64,000 nucleotides of DNA from contig CM055075.1 in assembly GCA_029204045.2 (NCBI GenBank), positions 26,061,269 to 26,125,268 of the forward strand, given 5' to 3'. The notes beneath the pieces were generated by a model. The model was not told the DNA's origin, did no database searches, and worked only from the letters and a program-made list of their open reading frames with translations. The position numbers and the translations under genes were made by a program. This DNA is from Tillandsia leiboldiana (taxonomy: Eukaryota; Streptophyta; Magnoliopsida; Poales; Bromeliaceae). This document shows, one piece after another, positions 23,200 through 33,605 of this stretch. Numbering within the stretch: position 1 is the first letter of the stretch; each line of letters begins with the position of its first letter.

Positions 23200-23454
23200 T
23201 AGGGATGTCAACGAGCCGAACACGTGCTGCCTCGCGAACAACGAGTTTGATTTTCATTTCTATTATTAGATGTAAAACTGAAAAAAAAAAAAATATAAAA
23301 AATTAATAGCTTAAAATCTAAATAGTAATATATATATATATATATTCGAGTCGTTTTCGAGTTCGGCTCGTTTATTAAGAGCGATTCGATCTCGAACTTA
23401 TTTTGAGCTGAACACGAGCTGGCTTACGAATAACGAGCTGGATTGCCACCCCTA
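23200..23454. mobile_element. hAT-type non-autonomous element
   Basis: Ends TAGGGATGTCAACGAGCCG (left) and, inverted, TAGGGGTGGCAATCCAGCTC (right), a recognisable hAT-style TIR. Inside are GAGCTCGT-type motifs on both strands (GAGCCGAACACG, GAGTTCGGCTCG) and an AT-rich middle. It is 255 bp and sits between TA-rich flanks, so the 8-bp TSD is ambiguous. No transposase is encoded. Confidence 0.65.
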
Positions 23455-23513
23455 ATATATATATGGTTAATATTTTTATACACCTCATCTGACATGTATA
23501 TTCTACATCCCAT

Positions 23514-23518
<5 letters not shown>

Positions 23519-23593
<75 letters not shown>
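23519..23593. repeat. (TA)n microsatellite
   Basis: About 37 TA units, ending 60 bp before the gypsy element at 23654. Confidence 0.95.
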
Positions 23594-23599
<6 letters not shown>

Positions 23600-23653
23600 A
23601 AGAAATATATATACTCTCCGGGATAGTGGCGTACGTACGCGCATGAGCGCATA

Positions 23654-24444
23654 TGTTGCGACCCGGACGATCCGCAACCAGCCGAGGATGAGAATTCTCT
23701 GAGGCTAGGATGGCGGTGAGGATGATAGGTGCAATTCTATGAAGGTTTGAGCTCCATTAATAAAGATTTGGGGAGAAAGAGGGAATTTGGAAGAGGGATT
23801 TAGAAGAGAAGAGGGATCTAGAGAGAGAAAGAGAGATAGGAGGTTGGGAAACTGAATTGGGAAAGTGATTATGCTTCATTTCATAGTTAATTCGGTTACA
23901 TCATAGCTATTTATACTAATAGCTCAACTACTGAGATTACAGGTAAAAGAGATAGTTGAATGAAAAACAGTTGTAACTGTCAATGATTGTGGGCTTCGGT
24001 AGTGGCTTCTTGTAACTAATTACAGTTATTCAGTTGAATGGGCTGTGTCGTGGGCTCCCAGTAACAACCCTCAACTACCCCAATGATTGGGCCCCGTCGT
24101 GGGCTTTTGGATAGCATGGTTGCAGCCTCCTTCGTTGCCTTGTGCACTTCGTAAGTTGCTTTGGCTTGAATCCACTTGCATTCCTCCATGAAGACCATGG
24201 GCTTGGACTTGAGCTGGCTTCCACTGGTTTCCTCTTCCGATGCAACCCTAGCCTTGGGTTCCGTGTTCACCTACCGCCTCTGGAGACTTCCTGGTTCGTT
24301 TACTTGCTTCTTCCACAAGCTACTTCTCCCTCTCCTCTCAGAACTCTTTTTCCCCCCACCTCCTTCTACCTTCTTCTCCTCTACTCTACTCATATTCTAC
24401 TATTCCTTGTAGCTACTATGCTGTAATAATACTGTGGTGTAACA
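23654..24444 (-). repeat. 3' LTR of gypsy element
   Basis: 791 bp. On the minus strand it runs TGTTACACCACAG to GGGTCGCAACA. It lies directly downstream of the polypurine tract. The other LTR matches at about 99% by eye. Confidence 0.92.
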
Positions 24445-24473
24445 TTCCTCTCCTCTTCAATCGATCCTTGTCC

Positions 24474-24785
24474 TCAAGGATCGAAGGTGGGATAAAGCTT
24501 CTTAAGCCTCCAGTAATCCTCCCAGGTTGCTTCCTCCGGCTGTAAATTGCTCTAAGTGACCAGAATCTGGTTGATAGCTCGTCCTCCTCTCTGTACTAGC
24601 CGGCAACCCAAGATCTGCTCCGGCTGAGCCTTCAACTCTCCTGTAGGACCTACAACTGGTTCCACTGAAGAAAGCTGCTTTTGTCTCTTTACTCCCCTCT
24701 TGAGTTGAGAAACGTGGAATACTGGGTGTATTTTCGACCCCTCTGGTAAGAGTAATCGATAAGCTACTGGTCCTATCTTCTCCAA
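24474..24785 (-). pseudogene. Gypsy Pol C-terminus with chromodomain-like end, broken
   Basis: After a frame break near 24800 (with a short deletion between IN and this part), the frame reads EKIGPVAYRL and HPVFHVSQLK, the conserved integrase C-terminus of chromoviruses. A chromodomain-like segment follows. A TAG at 24552-24554 stands where the family has a tryptophan. The frame then continues in phase through EEATWEDYW to TGA at 24474. The stop is therefore a point nonsense mutation near the natural end. Confidence 0.75.
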
Positions 24786-27700
24786 TATCTCATTACTACA
24801 CTATGCTGCCGATAAGGTTGTAACTTGAGATATACCCTTTCTCCCACATTGTACTCCTTATCAATCCTTTTTTTATCTGCATATTGTTTCATCCAATTCT
24901 GGGCTTCTTGTAGTCGGGTCTTTAAAATTTGCATCATTTGTTCCCTCTCATTCTTCCAATCTTCCACCGATGCATGTAGGGCCTTATTAAGGTGAATTAC
25001 CAAATTCGTAGGGGGTATATACCCATACAAGGCTTGGAAGGGTGACATCCCGATGGAAGAATGGTGTGAGGTATTGTACCACCATTCTGCCAGGGAAAGC
25101 CATCTGTGCCATCCCCGAGGCCTTTGGAAGCACATACACCGAAGATAGGTCTCTAAACATCGGTTAACCCTTTCAGTTTGCCCATCAGATTGAGGGTGGT
25201 ATGCAGTACTCATCTGTAGTTGCACCCCCATTAATTTGAACAGATCCTGCCAGAACTGGCTGGTAAAGATCTTGTCCCTATCGGAAATGATTCCTTCAGG
25301 TAATCCATGTAATTTGTAAATTGAATCAAAGAAGAGTTTAGCTATATCAGAGGCTGTATATGGGTGAGATAAAGCCAAGAAATGAGCATACTTGGTAAAT
25401 TTATCTACCACCACTAAAATAGTGTCTTTACTCTCTGATCTGGGTAGAGATTCAATAAAATCCATGCTTATCAATTGCCAAGCCTGTTTGGGAATAGGCA
25501 ATGGTTGTAATAAGCCTGCGTAAGGGGTCCCATCCACTTTGTTTTGAATGCAGACTTCACACTCTTTAACCCAATTCTCAATGTCCTTCCTCATACCTTG
25601 CCAAAAGAATAGCTGTTTAATTCTCTTATAAGAGTTATCAATGCCTGAGTGCCCCCCCAAAGAGGAGTTATGCATTTGTTGCATTAGTTTTTGTCTTAAT
25701 GGCCCTTGGTTGTCTATGTATAACCGACCCTTGTATCTGAGTATGCCCTGTTGATAGACATAATGGGGATGAAGTGCTGGTTGTAGTGTCAAGGCTGTGA
25801 GAAGCTGCTGTACCTTCTGATCTCCCTTATAACTATCAGATACTTCAATAGACCAAGTGGGTATAGCAGTTGATATGGCCTTGATGCTTCCCTCTTCAAA
25901 ACCTCTCCTTGATAAAGCATCTGCTGCCAAATTCTCTTTTCCCTTCTTGTACCTGATGGTATACTCCAACCCCATGAGCTTCATCATTCCCTTCTGCTGT
26001 ATTGCAGTGGTGATTCTCTGTTCTAATAGATGTTTCAAGCTTTCATGGTCAGTTTTTATCACAAAAGACTTTAAGCTGAGGTAGTGCTTCCACTTAGCAA
26101 CTGCTAATAGTATGGCTAAGAATTCCTTCTCATAAGTGGATAGTCCCAGATTTCTGGGACTTATAGCCTTACTGATGTAGGCTATTGGTTTCCCTTCTTG
26201 GCTCAGAACAGCCCCCAATCCAAGTCCACTTGCATCCACTTCAATGATAAACTCTTTGTTGAAGTCAGGCATGGCAAGTACAGGTGCAGTTGTCATAACT
26301 TTCTTCAGATCCTCAAATGCTGTTTGGGCCACTGCAGGCCATTGGAATTTACCTTTCTTCAACAGCTCAGTGAGTGGCTTACTGATCCCCCCATACCCTT
26401 TAATAAATTTCCTGTAATACCCAGTGAGACCCAAGAAACCTCTCAAGCTTTTAATTCCAGTGGGTGTAGGCCAACTCACCATGGCTGAAATTTTATCTGG
26501 GTCTGTAGCTACCCATTCTTGAGTTATAATGTGGCCTAAATACTCCACAGAGGGTTGCCCAAAAAAACACTTGGTTCTTTTTGCTAAAAGCTGATTGATC
26601 TTTAGCAATTCTAGAACTATCTCCAGATGCTTCACATGCTCCTTCAAACTGGGGCTATATATGAGTATATCATCAAAGAAAACCAAGATGAATTTTCTCA
26701 AATAAGGTTGGAAAACATCATTCATAAGAGATTGGAAAGTGGCTGGTGCATTTGTTAATCCAAAGGGCATCACAAGAAACTCATAATGGCCTGCATGAGT
26801 TCTAAAGGCTGTTTTGTAGATATTCTTTTCATCCATTCTAATCTGATGATACCCTGCCCGAAGATCAATTTTAGAAAATAATTTGGATCCTCCCAATTCA
26901 TCAAGCAAATCATCTATGACAGGGATTGGATATTTATCCTTAACAGTGTCCTTGTTCAACTGCCTATAGTCAATACACATTCTCCATGTGTTATCCTTTT
27001 TCTTCACTAAAAGGATAGGAGATGCATAAGGACTATGACTTTTTTGTATGAGATTGTTTTTTAACAATTCAGCAATTTGTTTCTCCACTTCTCCCTTCTG
27101 TTCATGATTAAGCCTATAAGGCCTAATATTGACTGGTTTAGCCTCAGGTTGTAGGGGAATCTTATGATCATGGATTCTATGTGGTGGCAATGTCTTTGGT
27201 TCTTGAAATACCATAGTATATCTCTCTAAGACAAATTGAATCTCAGAAGGTATCTCCATCTCCTTCTTACTAACAGCAACATTGAAATGGGCTATGGCAC
27301 AGCACTGGCCCTGGAGGCTTGCCTTGTACCATTGTCGAACACCAATAGTTTTAAGGCTAGCATTTTCAGGAATGCCTTTAACAGTGACAGATTTTCCCCC
27401 TTTGTTAAAAGTTACTGTATGGTTGATGTAATCAAAAGTAACCCTTCCACATTTTTTTAACCAATCTATTCCCAATATTATGCTAAACCCTTCCAACCTA
27501 ATCACTCTTAGGTCTGCTTGGTATGTCTCTTCATGCATTACCCATTTGAAATTGGAACATTTAAGTTTACTCATCACCTTATGTCCATTAGCAACTGTTA
27601 CTATAAGGGGGGTGGCAGCAATGATGTCTGCTTTAACTTCCTTGGCAACTTGGAAATCAATGAAACTGTGGGTGCTGCCTGTGTCAATTAATATCACTAC

Positions 27701-27886
27701 TGGTTTATGCCCTACCTCTCCTTGCACCTTAATAGTTTCCTGCACCATTTCCCCATTCAAAGCATGAACTGAAAGTCCTACTTCTTCTGAATTTTCTATC
27801 TGGGTTAATTCCTCCTCATCTTCTTCCTTAATGTCCTGCAACAGTGATTCATCAAACACTTCCTCTATTTCAAACTCTCCACACAA
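24773..27886 (-). CDS. Gypsy Pol: protease, RT, RNase H, integrase
   Basis: 1037 codons open. The aspartic protease active site LIDTGS is at residues 66-71. The reverse transcriptase has the palm motif FFDDILIYS (F in place of Y before DD) around residue 405. RNase H has FIIEVDASGLGLGAVLS. The integrase zinc region has H-x-H and C-x2-C (GGHSGIDNSYKRI, CEVCIQ), and the core begins MDFIESLP. It makes and inserts the element's DNA. The frame is entered from Gag through a frameshift near 27985, so the first Met here is not the true start. It is lost near 24800 before the chromodomain-like end. Confidence 0.9.
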   Translation of the reverse strand: MCGEFEIEEVFDESLLQDIKEEDEEELTQIENSEEVGLSVHALNGEMVQETIKVQGEVGHKPVVILIDTGSTHSFIDFQVAKEVKADIIAATPLIVTVANGHKVMSKLKCSNFKWVMHEETYQADLRVIRLEGFSIILGIDWLKKCGRVTFDYINHTVTFNKGGKSVTVKGIPENASLKTIGVRQWYKASLQGQCCAIAHFNVAVSKKEMEIPSEIQFVLERYTMVFQEPKTLPPHRIHDHKIPLQPEAKPVNIRPYRLNHEQKGEVEKQIAELLKNNLIQKSHSPYASPILLVKKKDNTWRMCIDYRQLNKDTVKDKYPIPVIDDLLDELGGSKLFSKIDLRAGYHQIRMDEKNIYKTAFRTHAGHYEFLVMPFGLTNAPATFQSLMNDVFQPYLRKFILVFFDDILIYSPSLKEHVKHLEIVLELLKINQLLAKRTKCFFGQPSVEYLGHIITQEWVATDPDKISAMVSWPTPTGIKSLRGFLGLTGYYRKFIKGYGGISKPLTELLKKGKFQWPAVAQTAFEDLKKVMTTAPVLAMPDFNKEFIIEVDASGLGLGAVLSQEGKPIAYISKAISPRNLGLSTYEKEFLAILLAVAKWKHYLSLKSFVIKTDHESLKHLLEQRITTAIQQKGMMKLMGLEYTIRYKKGKENLAADALSRRGFEEGSIKAISTAIPTWSIEVSDSYKGDQKVQQLLTALTLQPALHPHYVYQQGILRYKGRLYIDNQGPLRQKLMQQMHNSSLGGHSGIDNSYKRIKQLFFWQGMRKDIENWVKECEVCIQNKVDGTPYAGLLQPLPIPKQAWQLISMDFIESLPRSESKDTILVVVDKFTKYAHFLALSHPYTASDIAKLFFDSIYKLHGLPEGIISDRDKIFTSQFWQDLFKLMGVQLQMSTAYHPQSDGQTERVNRCLETYLRCMCFQRPRGWHRWLSLAEWWYNTSHHSSIGMSPFQALYGYIPPTNLVIHLNKALHASVEDWKNEREQMMQILKTRLQEAQNWMKQYADKKRIDKEYNVGERVYLKLQPYRQHSVVMRYWRR

Positions 27887-27891
27887 TTGAT

Positions 27892-29043
27892 TTAAAGCCT
27901 TATCTTGGCATTGATGTCCTGCTTGGAACTTATCTCCACACTTATAACATAACCCTGCAGCTCTTCTTTGCTCAAATAACTGTTTGGAAATCCCATTAAA
28001 GCCTCATTAGACCTGCGGTTGAATCCCATGTTACCTTCCCACTGTCCAGTATTCATTTTGGCAGTATTGGGCCTAGGGTAAGAGACCCCTTGCCCTTGTG
28101 TGCTCCCAGGTCTAGGAATCAACTTTTGTTTTCTCCACATCACTGCCAATGCTTGTTCATGCAGTTTTGCTTGTTCATAGACTTCTTCCAATGATTTTGG
28201 ATTAGACAGATCAATGAAGGGAACCAACTCCTCTTTGAGTCCACTGATGTAACTTTGGATGAAGTGTTCTTCATTTAATATGGGATTGAGATACAGCATT
28301 CTTGCCCTAAGCTCTTCAAACTTTTCTTGGTATTTCTCTACTGTGGTAGTTTGATTCAGCTTATTAAATTCCCTTACTAATTTTTTCATTGTGGCGCCTT
28401 CAAACCTCCTGCTCAGTGCCTCAGTAAATTCATACCAACCCATGTCAGGCTTATCTAACAAATAACCATCCTTCCATCTGTGGGCTCTCCCTGAGAAGTG
28501 CAATGTGGCTACCCCTACCCATTGCTCTTTTGGAATTTGATAAAGTTTGAAGTACTGCTCACTTTTACTAATCCACTCCCTGGGTTCATCCCCCTCAAAA
28601 TTTGGGTAATCCAACTTAGGATGAGGAATATAATAAGCATTCTTCTGTGTCTGGCTTGCTTGACAATTATCTTGAATTGACTGTGGGTTTGGCAGGATGC
28701 CTTTTCCCTTATCATCTCTATAACTAACCCTGGAGCCATGACTGGGGCATGGATCATATGTGGACTTACTCTCTTTAAAAGGGGGAGTTGGAACTGAGGG
28801 TGTGCTGGCGACTGTTGTGTGGGTACTAAGTAATTTCATCAGTTGCTCATGCCTTTGGTGACCCTCATTCTGTAGTTCTTCTATCTGATGCACCACCCCT
28901 CCCAATTTTTTGTTATAATCCATCTCGAATTGCTGGAACTTAGTATGTAACTCTTGATTGCCATCAGTAGCTAGAGTTTGCATTCTTTCTTCCAAGATCC
29001 TGAGGTGTTCACTCAGATCTTTGAGTCTGGTACCCTCAGCCAT
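27892..29043 (-). pseudogene. Gypsy Gag with frameshift before zinc knuckle
   Basis: The likely start is Met at 29043 (MAEGTRLKDLSEHL), about 460 bp after the primer site; the frame is open further upstream but that is leader. An N-terminal coiled-coil-like region is followed by the retrotransposon gag core (EPREWISKSEQYFKLYQIP, WYEFTEALSRRFE, YISGLKEEL). The zinc knuckle CYKCGDKFQAGHQC is present only in another frame (about 27950). A single frameshift near 27985 therefore separates it from the gag core. Confidence 0.85.
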
Positions 29044-29506
29044 GTCTTCACTGAAGGTGATTTCACTATAAGGCCTGAATTTGTTGTTCTTCTTCTTTCC
29101 TATCTTGTGAATCCTTATTCTAACTCTTTGTCTTCTCAAATCTCAATGCTCTTAATAGAGTGACCCAGAATGTATGCTTCTACTTACAGTAAAACATTAA
29201 TGAGGTTTAGGTTTAACAATTACCTCAATTAACTCTGCTCTTCTGGAAAATCAGATAATACCAGGTATTTGTGAGCGACTGATCAGTTGCTCCTCAGGAT
29301 CCTCAGATCCTTGCTGCTCCTCAATCAGACTCTGCTCCTCTTCAGGAATCGGATAACACCAGTATTTGTGAGCGACTGCTCAGTGGCTTCTCAGGATCCT
29401 TAGATCCTTGCTGCTCTTAGAATGGTGGGTAAACTCACAGTTGCTTTGTTGGTTCCTTGTGGCTTCGATCTCTTGTAGCTTGTTCCTCAGATCCCTGGGA
29501 TCGGAA

Positions 29507-29520
29507 CAGCTCTGATACCA
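29507..29520 (-). promoter_or_regulatory. Primer-binding site of gypsy element (tRNA-Met)
   Basis: On the minus strand TGGTATCAGAGCTG, complementary to the 3' end of initiator tRNA-Met, three bases inside the 5' LTR (29524-30343). It would prime minus-strand cDNA synthesis. Confidence 0.85.
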
Positions 29521-29523
29521 ATT

Positions 29524-30343
29524 TGTTGCGACCCGGACGATCCGCAACCAGCCGAGGATGAGAATTCTCTGAGGCTAGGATGGCGGTGAGGATGATGGGT
29601 GCAATTCTATGAAGGTTTGAGCTCCATTAATGGAGATTTGGGGAGAAAGAGGGAATTTGGAAGAGGGATTTGGAAGAGAAGAGGGATCTAGAGAGAGAAA
29701 GAGAGATAGGAGGTTGGGAAACTGAATTGGGAAAGTGATTATGCTTCATTTCATAGTTAATTCGGTTACATCATAGCTATTTATACTAATAGCTCAACTA
29801 CTGAGATTACAGGTAAAAGAGATAGTTGAATGAAAAACAGTTGTAACTGTCAATGATTGTGGGCTTCGGTAGTGGCTTCTTGTAACTAATTACAGTTATT
29901 CAGTTGAATGGGCTGTGTCGTGGGCTCCCAGTAACAACCCTCAACTACCCCAATGATTGGGCCCCGTCGTGGGCTTTTGGATAGCATGGTTGCAGCCTCC
30001 TTCGTTGCCTTGTGCACTTCGTGAGTTGCTTTGGCTTGAATCCACTTGTATTCCTCCATGAAGACCATGGGCTTGGACTTGAGCTGGCTTCCACTGGGCT
30101 TGGACTTGAGCTGGCTTCCACTGGTTTCCTCTTCCGATGCAACCCTAGTCTTGGGTTCCGTGTTCACCTACCGCCTCTGGAGACTTCCTGGTTCGTTTAC
30201 TTGCTTCTTCCACAAGCTACTTCTCCCTCTTCTCTCAGAACTCTTTTTCCCCCCCCACCTCCTTCTACCTTCTTCTCCTCTACTCTACTCATATTCTACT
30301 ATTCCTTGTAGCTACTATGCTGTAATAATACTGTGGTGTAACA
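29524..30343 (-). repeat. 5' LTR of gypsy element
   Basis: 820 bp with the same ends as the other LTR. It contains an extra 27-bp tandem copy of the GGCTTGGACTTGAGCTGG segment (about 30077-30127) and one longer C run, which explains the length difference. Confidence 0.92.
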
Positions 30344-30348
30344 GCATA

Positions 30349-30701
30349 CTTGGCTTACGTAATGGCTCTGTCACACTACAATTATTGTTTTTGTTCTTTT
30401 TTTTAAAAAAAGAAGCAATGCTAGTTTTAAAATTCAAAACATGTTGAAATTCTACAACACTCTCGTCCAAAAGATTAATTTATTTTTACTAATTTTATTG
30501 ACTTTTTTTTTCTTTTTGTTCTCATCCTTAGATAACGGATATAAATAACAATACTTAGAACCTGTTTAGTTTAGATTCTATAAAAATAATTTTTATAAAA
30601 TTATTTTTGATAAAAAAAATTAATTTTGATTAAAAATTGTAGACCGTTTGGCTGAGTTTAGATAGAAAATAATTTTTTCCAAGTGATTTCGTAAAATTGT
30701 T

Positions 30702-30703
<2 letters not shown>
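30349..30703. other. AT-rich intergenic, start of a foldback region
   Basis: No gene. From about 30562 the text AACCTGTTTAGTTTAGATTC and AATTTTTATAAAATTATTTT begins a segment whose partial inverted partner lies at about 31620-31740 (CCAAACGTTTTATTAAATGG). This suggests a large AT-rich TIR element. Confidence 0.35.

Positions 30704-30759
<56 letters not shown>
30704..30759. repeat. (TA)n microsatellite
   Basis: About 28 TA units directly abutting a palindromic small element. Confidence 0.95.
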
Positions 30760-30761
<2 letters not shown>

Positions 30762-30931
30762 AAAATGCTATGTGTACACCCCTTTCGGGGTGTACATCAT
30801 ACACCCCACTCATCTAAGGGTGGGGGTGTGATGATGGGTCACTTGATGTGACCCGTAAAAAATATCGCCACCATTAAAATGGTGGAGGTGTATGATGTAC
30901 ACCCCTTCGGGGTGTACATGTAGCATTGCTC
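30760..30931. mobile_element. Palindromic small element (GTGTACACCCC family), copy 2
   Basis: 172 bp with ends GGAAAATGCTATGTGTACAC and, inverted, GAGCAATGCTACATGTACAC. Internal stems are CCCCTTTCGGGG, CACCATTAAAATGGTG and GGGTCACTTGATGTGACCC. It lies inside TA-rich sequence (TA on both sides), fitting insertion at TA. Same length and layout as copy 1 at 19980-20151. Confidence 0.8.
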
Positions 30932-30954
30932 TATATATATATATATATTACAAA

Positions 30955-31530
30955 TAATAATTTTTTACTAAATTTATTTAAAATTTGAATTTAAATTTAA
31001 ATTTCAAATTTTAACATAAATTTAAAATTTTAATATTTTAATTTAAAATATAATTTTGAAAATTAAATATTTAAAATTAAAATTTGAATTTTTAAATTTT
31101 AATTTTAACTTTTAGTTTCAATTTTTAAATCTAAATTTATAAATTTAAATTTAAAATTAAGATTTTAATCTTTAAAATTGAAATTTTAAAATTTAAGATT
31201 TAAATTTGAATATTTAAATTTTAAAACTTGAAATTTAAAATGTAAAATTCAAAATTAAAATTTAAAAATTTAAATTTTAAATTTTATAAATTTGTAATTT
31301 GTAATTTCTAATTTGAAAATTAAAACTTGAAATTTAAAATGTTCAAAATTTAAATTTTATCTTAAATTTAAAATTTAAAATTTGAGATTTGAAATTTAAT
31401 ATCTAAAATTTAAATTTGAAATTTCAAGTTTCAAATTTGAAATTTAAATTTTGAAAATTCAGATACAAAAACTAAATTTTAAATTTAAAATTGATAATTT
31501 AAATATAAAATCAAAATAAAATTTAAAATT
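30955..31530. repeat. AT-only degenerate array (AAATTTAAATTT)
   Basis: Roughly 575 bp almost lacking G and C, made of permuted AAATTTAAA, AAATTTGAAA and TTTAAAATT words, self-complementary throughout. A similar block is at 51325-51720 and, in a milder form, within the long LTRs (1730-2360 and 6140-6770). Confidence 0.7.
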
Positions 31531-31859
31531 TGAATCATAATCAGATTTCAAGAAATAAGTTTGAGTTGTTTCTCATTTTTAGATATCGAAATTAGAAAAC
31601 TGATTCTGAAAATTAGTATCAGATTTTGAAAATGATATTGCCAAACGTTTTATTAAATGGAAAATTAATTTTTTACCTAAAATTACTTTTTAGAAGTTAA
31701 GACCAAATACCCACTTATTTTAATATAGATTTAGTATTTTTTTTTTATGAAAAATGTCCCAGCCTACAATCAATTGTTTTTTTGAAAATCTAGAAACCTT
31801 CATTCTAAGATTGAGCCAATTATTTTCGAATTTTAGTATTACAAAAAAAAAAAAAAAAA

Positions 31860-32178
31860 AACAGTAGGTGTACACCCCTTTGAATGGGTATTATTTCACT
31901 CGTCACATCGAGCGAGTGAAATTTACGAAAATATATAAGTGTACATTCCGAAAGGGGGTGTACATCTCACACCCCCACCCATCTAAGGGTGGGGGTGTGA
32001 TGAGGGGTCACTTGAGGTGACCCCTAAAAGCCACCCTCACCCTTAAATGGGTGGGGGTGTAGGATGTACACCCCCTTGGGGGTGTACACCTAGCATTCCT
32101 CGAAATTTATTCTATCTCAGAATGGAATGAGGTGTAAGATATACACTCCTAAAGGGGTGTATACTTATATATACAAAA
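31860..32178. mobile_element. Nested palindromic small elements, copy 3
   Basis: An inner hairpin at about 31950-32102 has arms GGGGGTGTACATCTCACACC and its inverted match ending CACCTAGCATTCCTC. Its inner stems are CCCACCCATCTAAGGGTGGG and GGGGTCACTTGAGGTGACCCC. An outer pair, GTAGGTGTACACCCCTTTGA at 31864 and AAAGGGGTGTATACTTA at 32151, flanks it. One family member thus seems to have inserted into another. Confidence 0.65.
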
Positions 32179-32565
32179 AAAAAAAAAAAGAGTACTGACA
32201 AGATTATTATATGAAATTTATTTATTTATTAGATATTCAAGTTGTTGAATTACAATTTTTTTTATAAGCAATAAACCAATAGTTTTAGATAAAAGCAGCT
32301 CCATTGAAAAAAAAAAAAAAAAAAACCCTCTAGTTGAAAGTAGCACAAAATATTCCGCCTATTTTAACCAAAAAAATGAAATTTATCTAAATCTAATTTT
32401 AAAAATAGTTAAAAATAATTTAACAGAAGCTTGGAATGAATAGATCATAATTCACAGAAAATTTGAAATATCCTATAGTTGAGGGGCTCTATCTATATTT
32501 TTCACCAAAAAAGAAAATAAAGAAATTTCAAGAGACACAATATATATATAGATCACTCTGTAAAC

Positions 32566-32567
<2 letters not shown>

Positions 32568-32655
<88 letters not shown>
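32568..32655. repeat. (TA)n microsatellite
   Basis: About 44 TA units. Confidence 0.95.
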
Positions 32656-32658
<3 letters not shown>

Positions 32659-32878
32659 GAGCTTCTATGTTTGTAAAAGTATAAAATTATTTGTACTTGT
32701 GAATTTTTTATCATTGGATGTAGAAATGTGCGGTTAGGATGATGGTGGGCCCCTTGAATTTAGTGGATGGTTGGTGAAATAGTATGATCTAAAGGATAGA
32801 ATTAATCAAAGGATTAAATCTAACGGTAGAAAACTTACAAGCACCAATTGCTTGGTGTTTGTACAAACACAATAGCCG

Positions 32879-32879
<1 letters not shown>

Positions 32880-32949
<70 letters not shown>
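32880..32949. repeat. (TA)n microsatellite
   Basis: About 34 TA units, preceded by a short inverted repeat around CACCAATTGCTTGGTG (32843-32860). Confidence 0.95.
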
Positions 32950-32950
<1 letters not shown>

Positions 32951-33605
32951 AAAGAAAGATGATATGTTATTCGTTTCGTTTTTGTTTTAAATTTTTTGAA
33001 TATCAATTATTAATATATTTTTTTGCCAAAATAGCATATTACCTACTTAGTTTATTTTAAAATAAATTTAATTAAAAATATAAAACAATTAGAATTCGAA
33101 TTCAGAAATTTGAATATCAACCACCGAATTGATTACATAGGAAAGTTCAAAATCGGAATAAGCACATAACTTTAACACCAGTAGAGTACTATTCTTTTAA
33201 GATGAATCAGAGAATTTGATTTGGTTGGATGTTGCCATCTCTAGTAGAGTTGGAGAGATGCCATCCAACCAAATGGCAGAGTGCAAACCTGCATGTTGCA
33301 GGAGAATCTTGCTTTGGTTCCATTTCGTTAAGGCGCTTTTTCTTTAAGAAATATTATTATATAATTTTATTTGTATGCATAAATTAATATTTTATTTATT
33401 ATATTTTTAATTGTGCTAATTTCACACATATTCTTTTTCTAACAGATAATTATATAGAAACACTTACAAAAGCATTACCGTCAAAAATACTTATCTAATT
33501 TAGAGAAATTATCATAATTACTCGCGTGGATATAGAGCAATCGATCCATCTAAATATGTGACAGCCAATAGTTTTATATAGGATGGAAACGGAATTATGA
33601 TTGAA
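32950..33605. other. No gene; one short perfect hairpin
   Basis: AT-rich sequence. At about 33217-33276, TTTGGTTGGATG...CCATCTCT is followed after about 11 nt by AGAGATGCCATCCAACCAAA, a 20-bp stem. It looks like a miniature foldback remnant. Nothing else supported. Confidence 0.4.

Larger units (their letters stand above)
23654..30343 (-). mobile_element. Ty3/gypsy retrotransposon, chromovirus type, nearly complete
   Basis: A 6.7-kb element on the minus strand with TSD GCATA (23649-23653 and 30344-30348). LTRs are at 23654-24444 and 29524-30343. The primer site complementary to initiator tRNA-Met (TGGTATCAGAGCTG on minus) is at 29507-29520. The polypurine tract GAAGAGGAGAGGAA (minus) adjoins the downstream LTR at 24445. 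Gag and Pol are present in order PR-RT-RH-IN with a C-terminal chromodomain-like part. The LTRs differ at about 8 sites by eye plus a 27-bp tandem duplication in the 29524-30343 copy, so the insertion is recent. Gag, Pol and the C-terminus each carry a break, so it is not autonomous. Confidence 0.92.

Noticed and set aside
23044..23306. Tyr-Ile repeat frames over (TA)n tracts
   Set aside because: Simple-sequence artefacts; no coding evidence.
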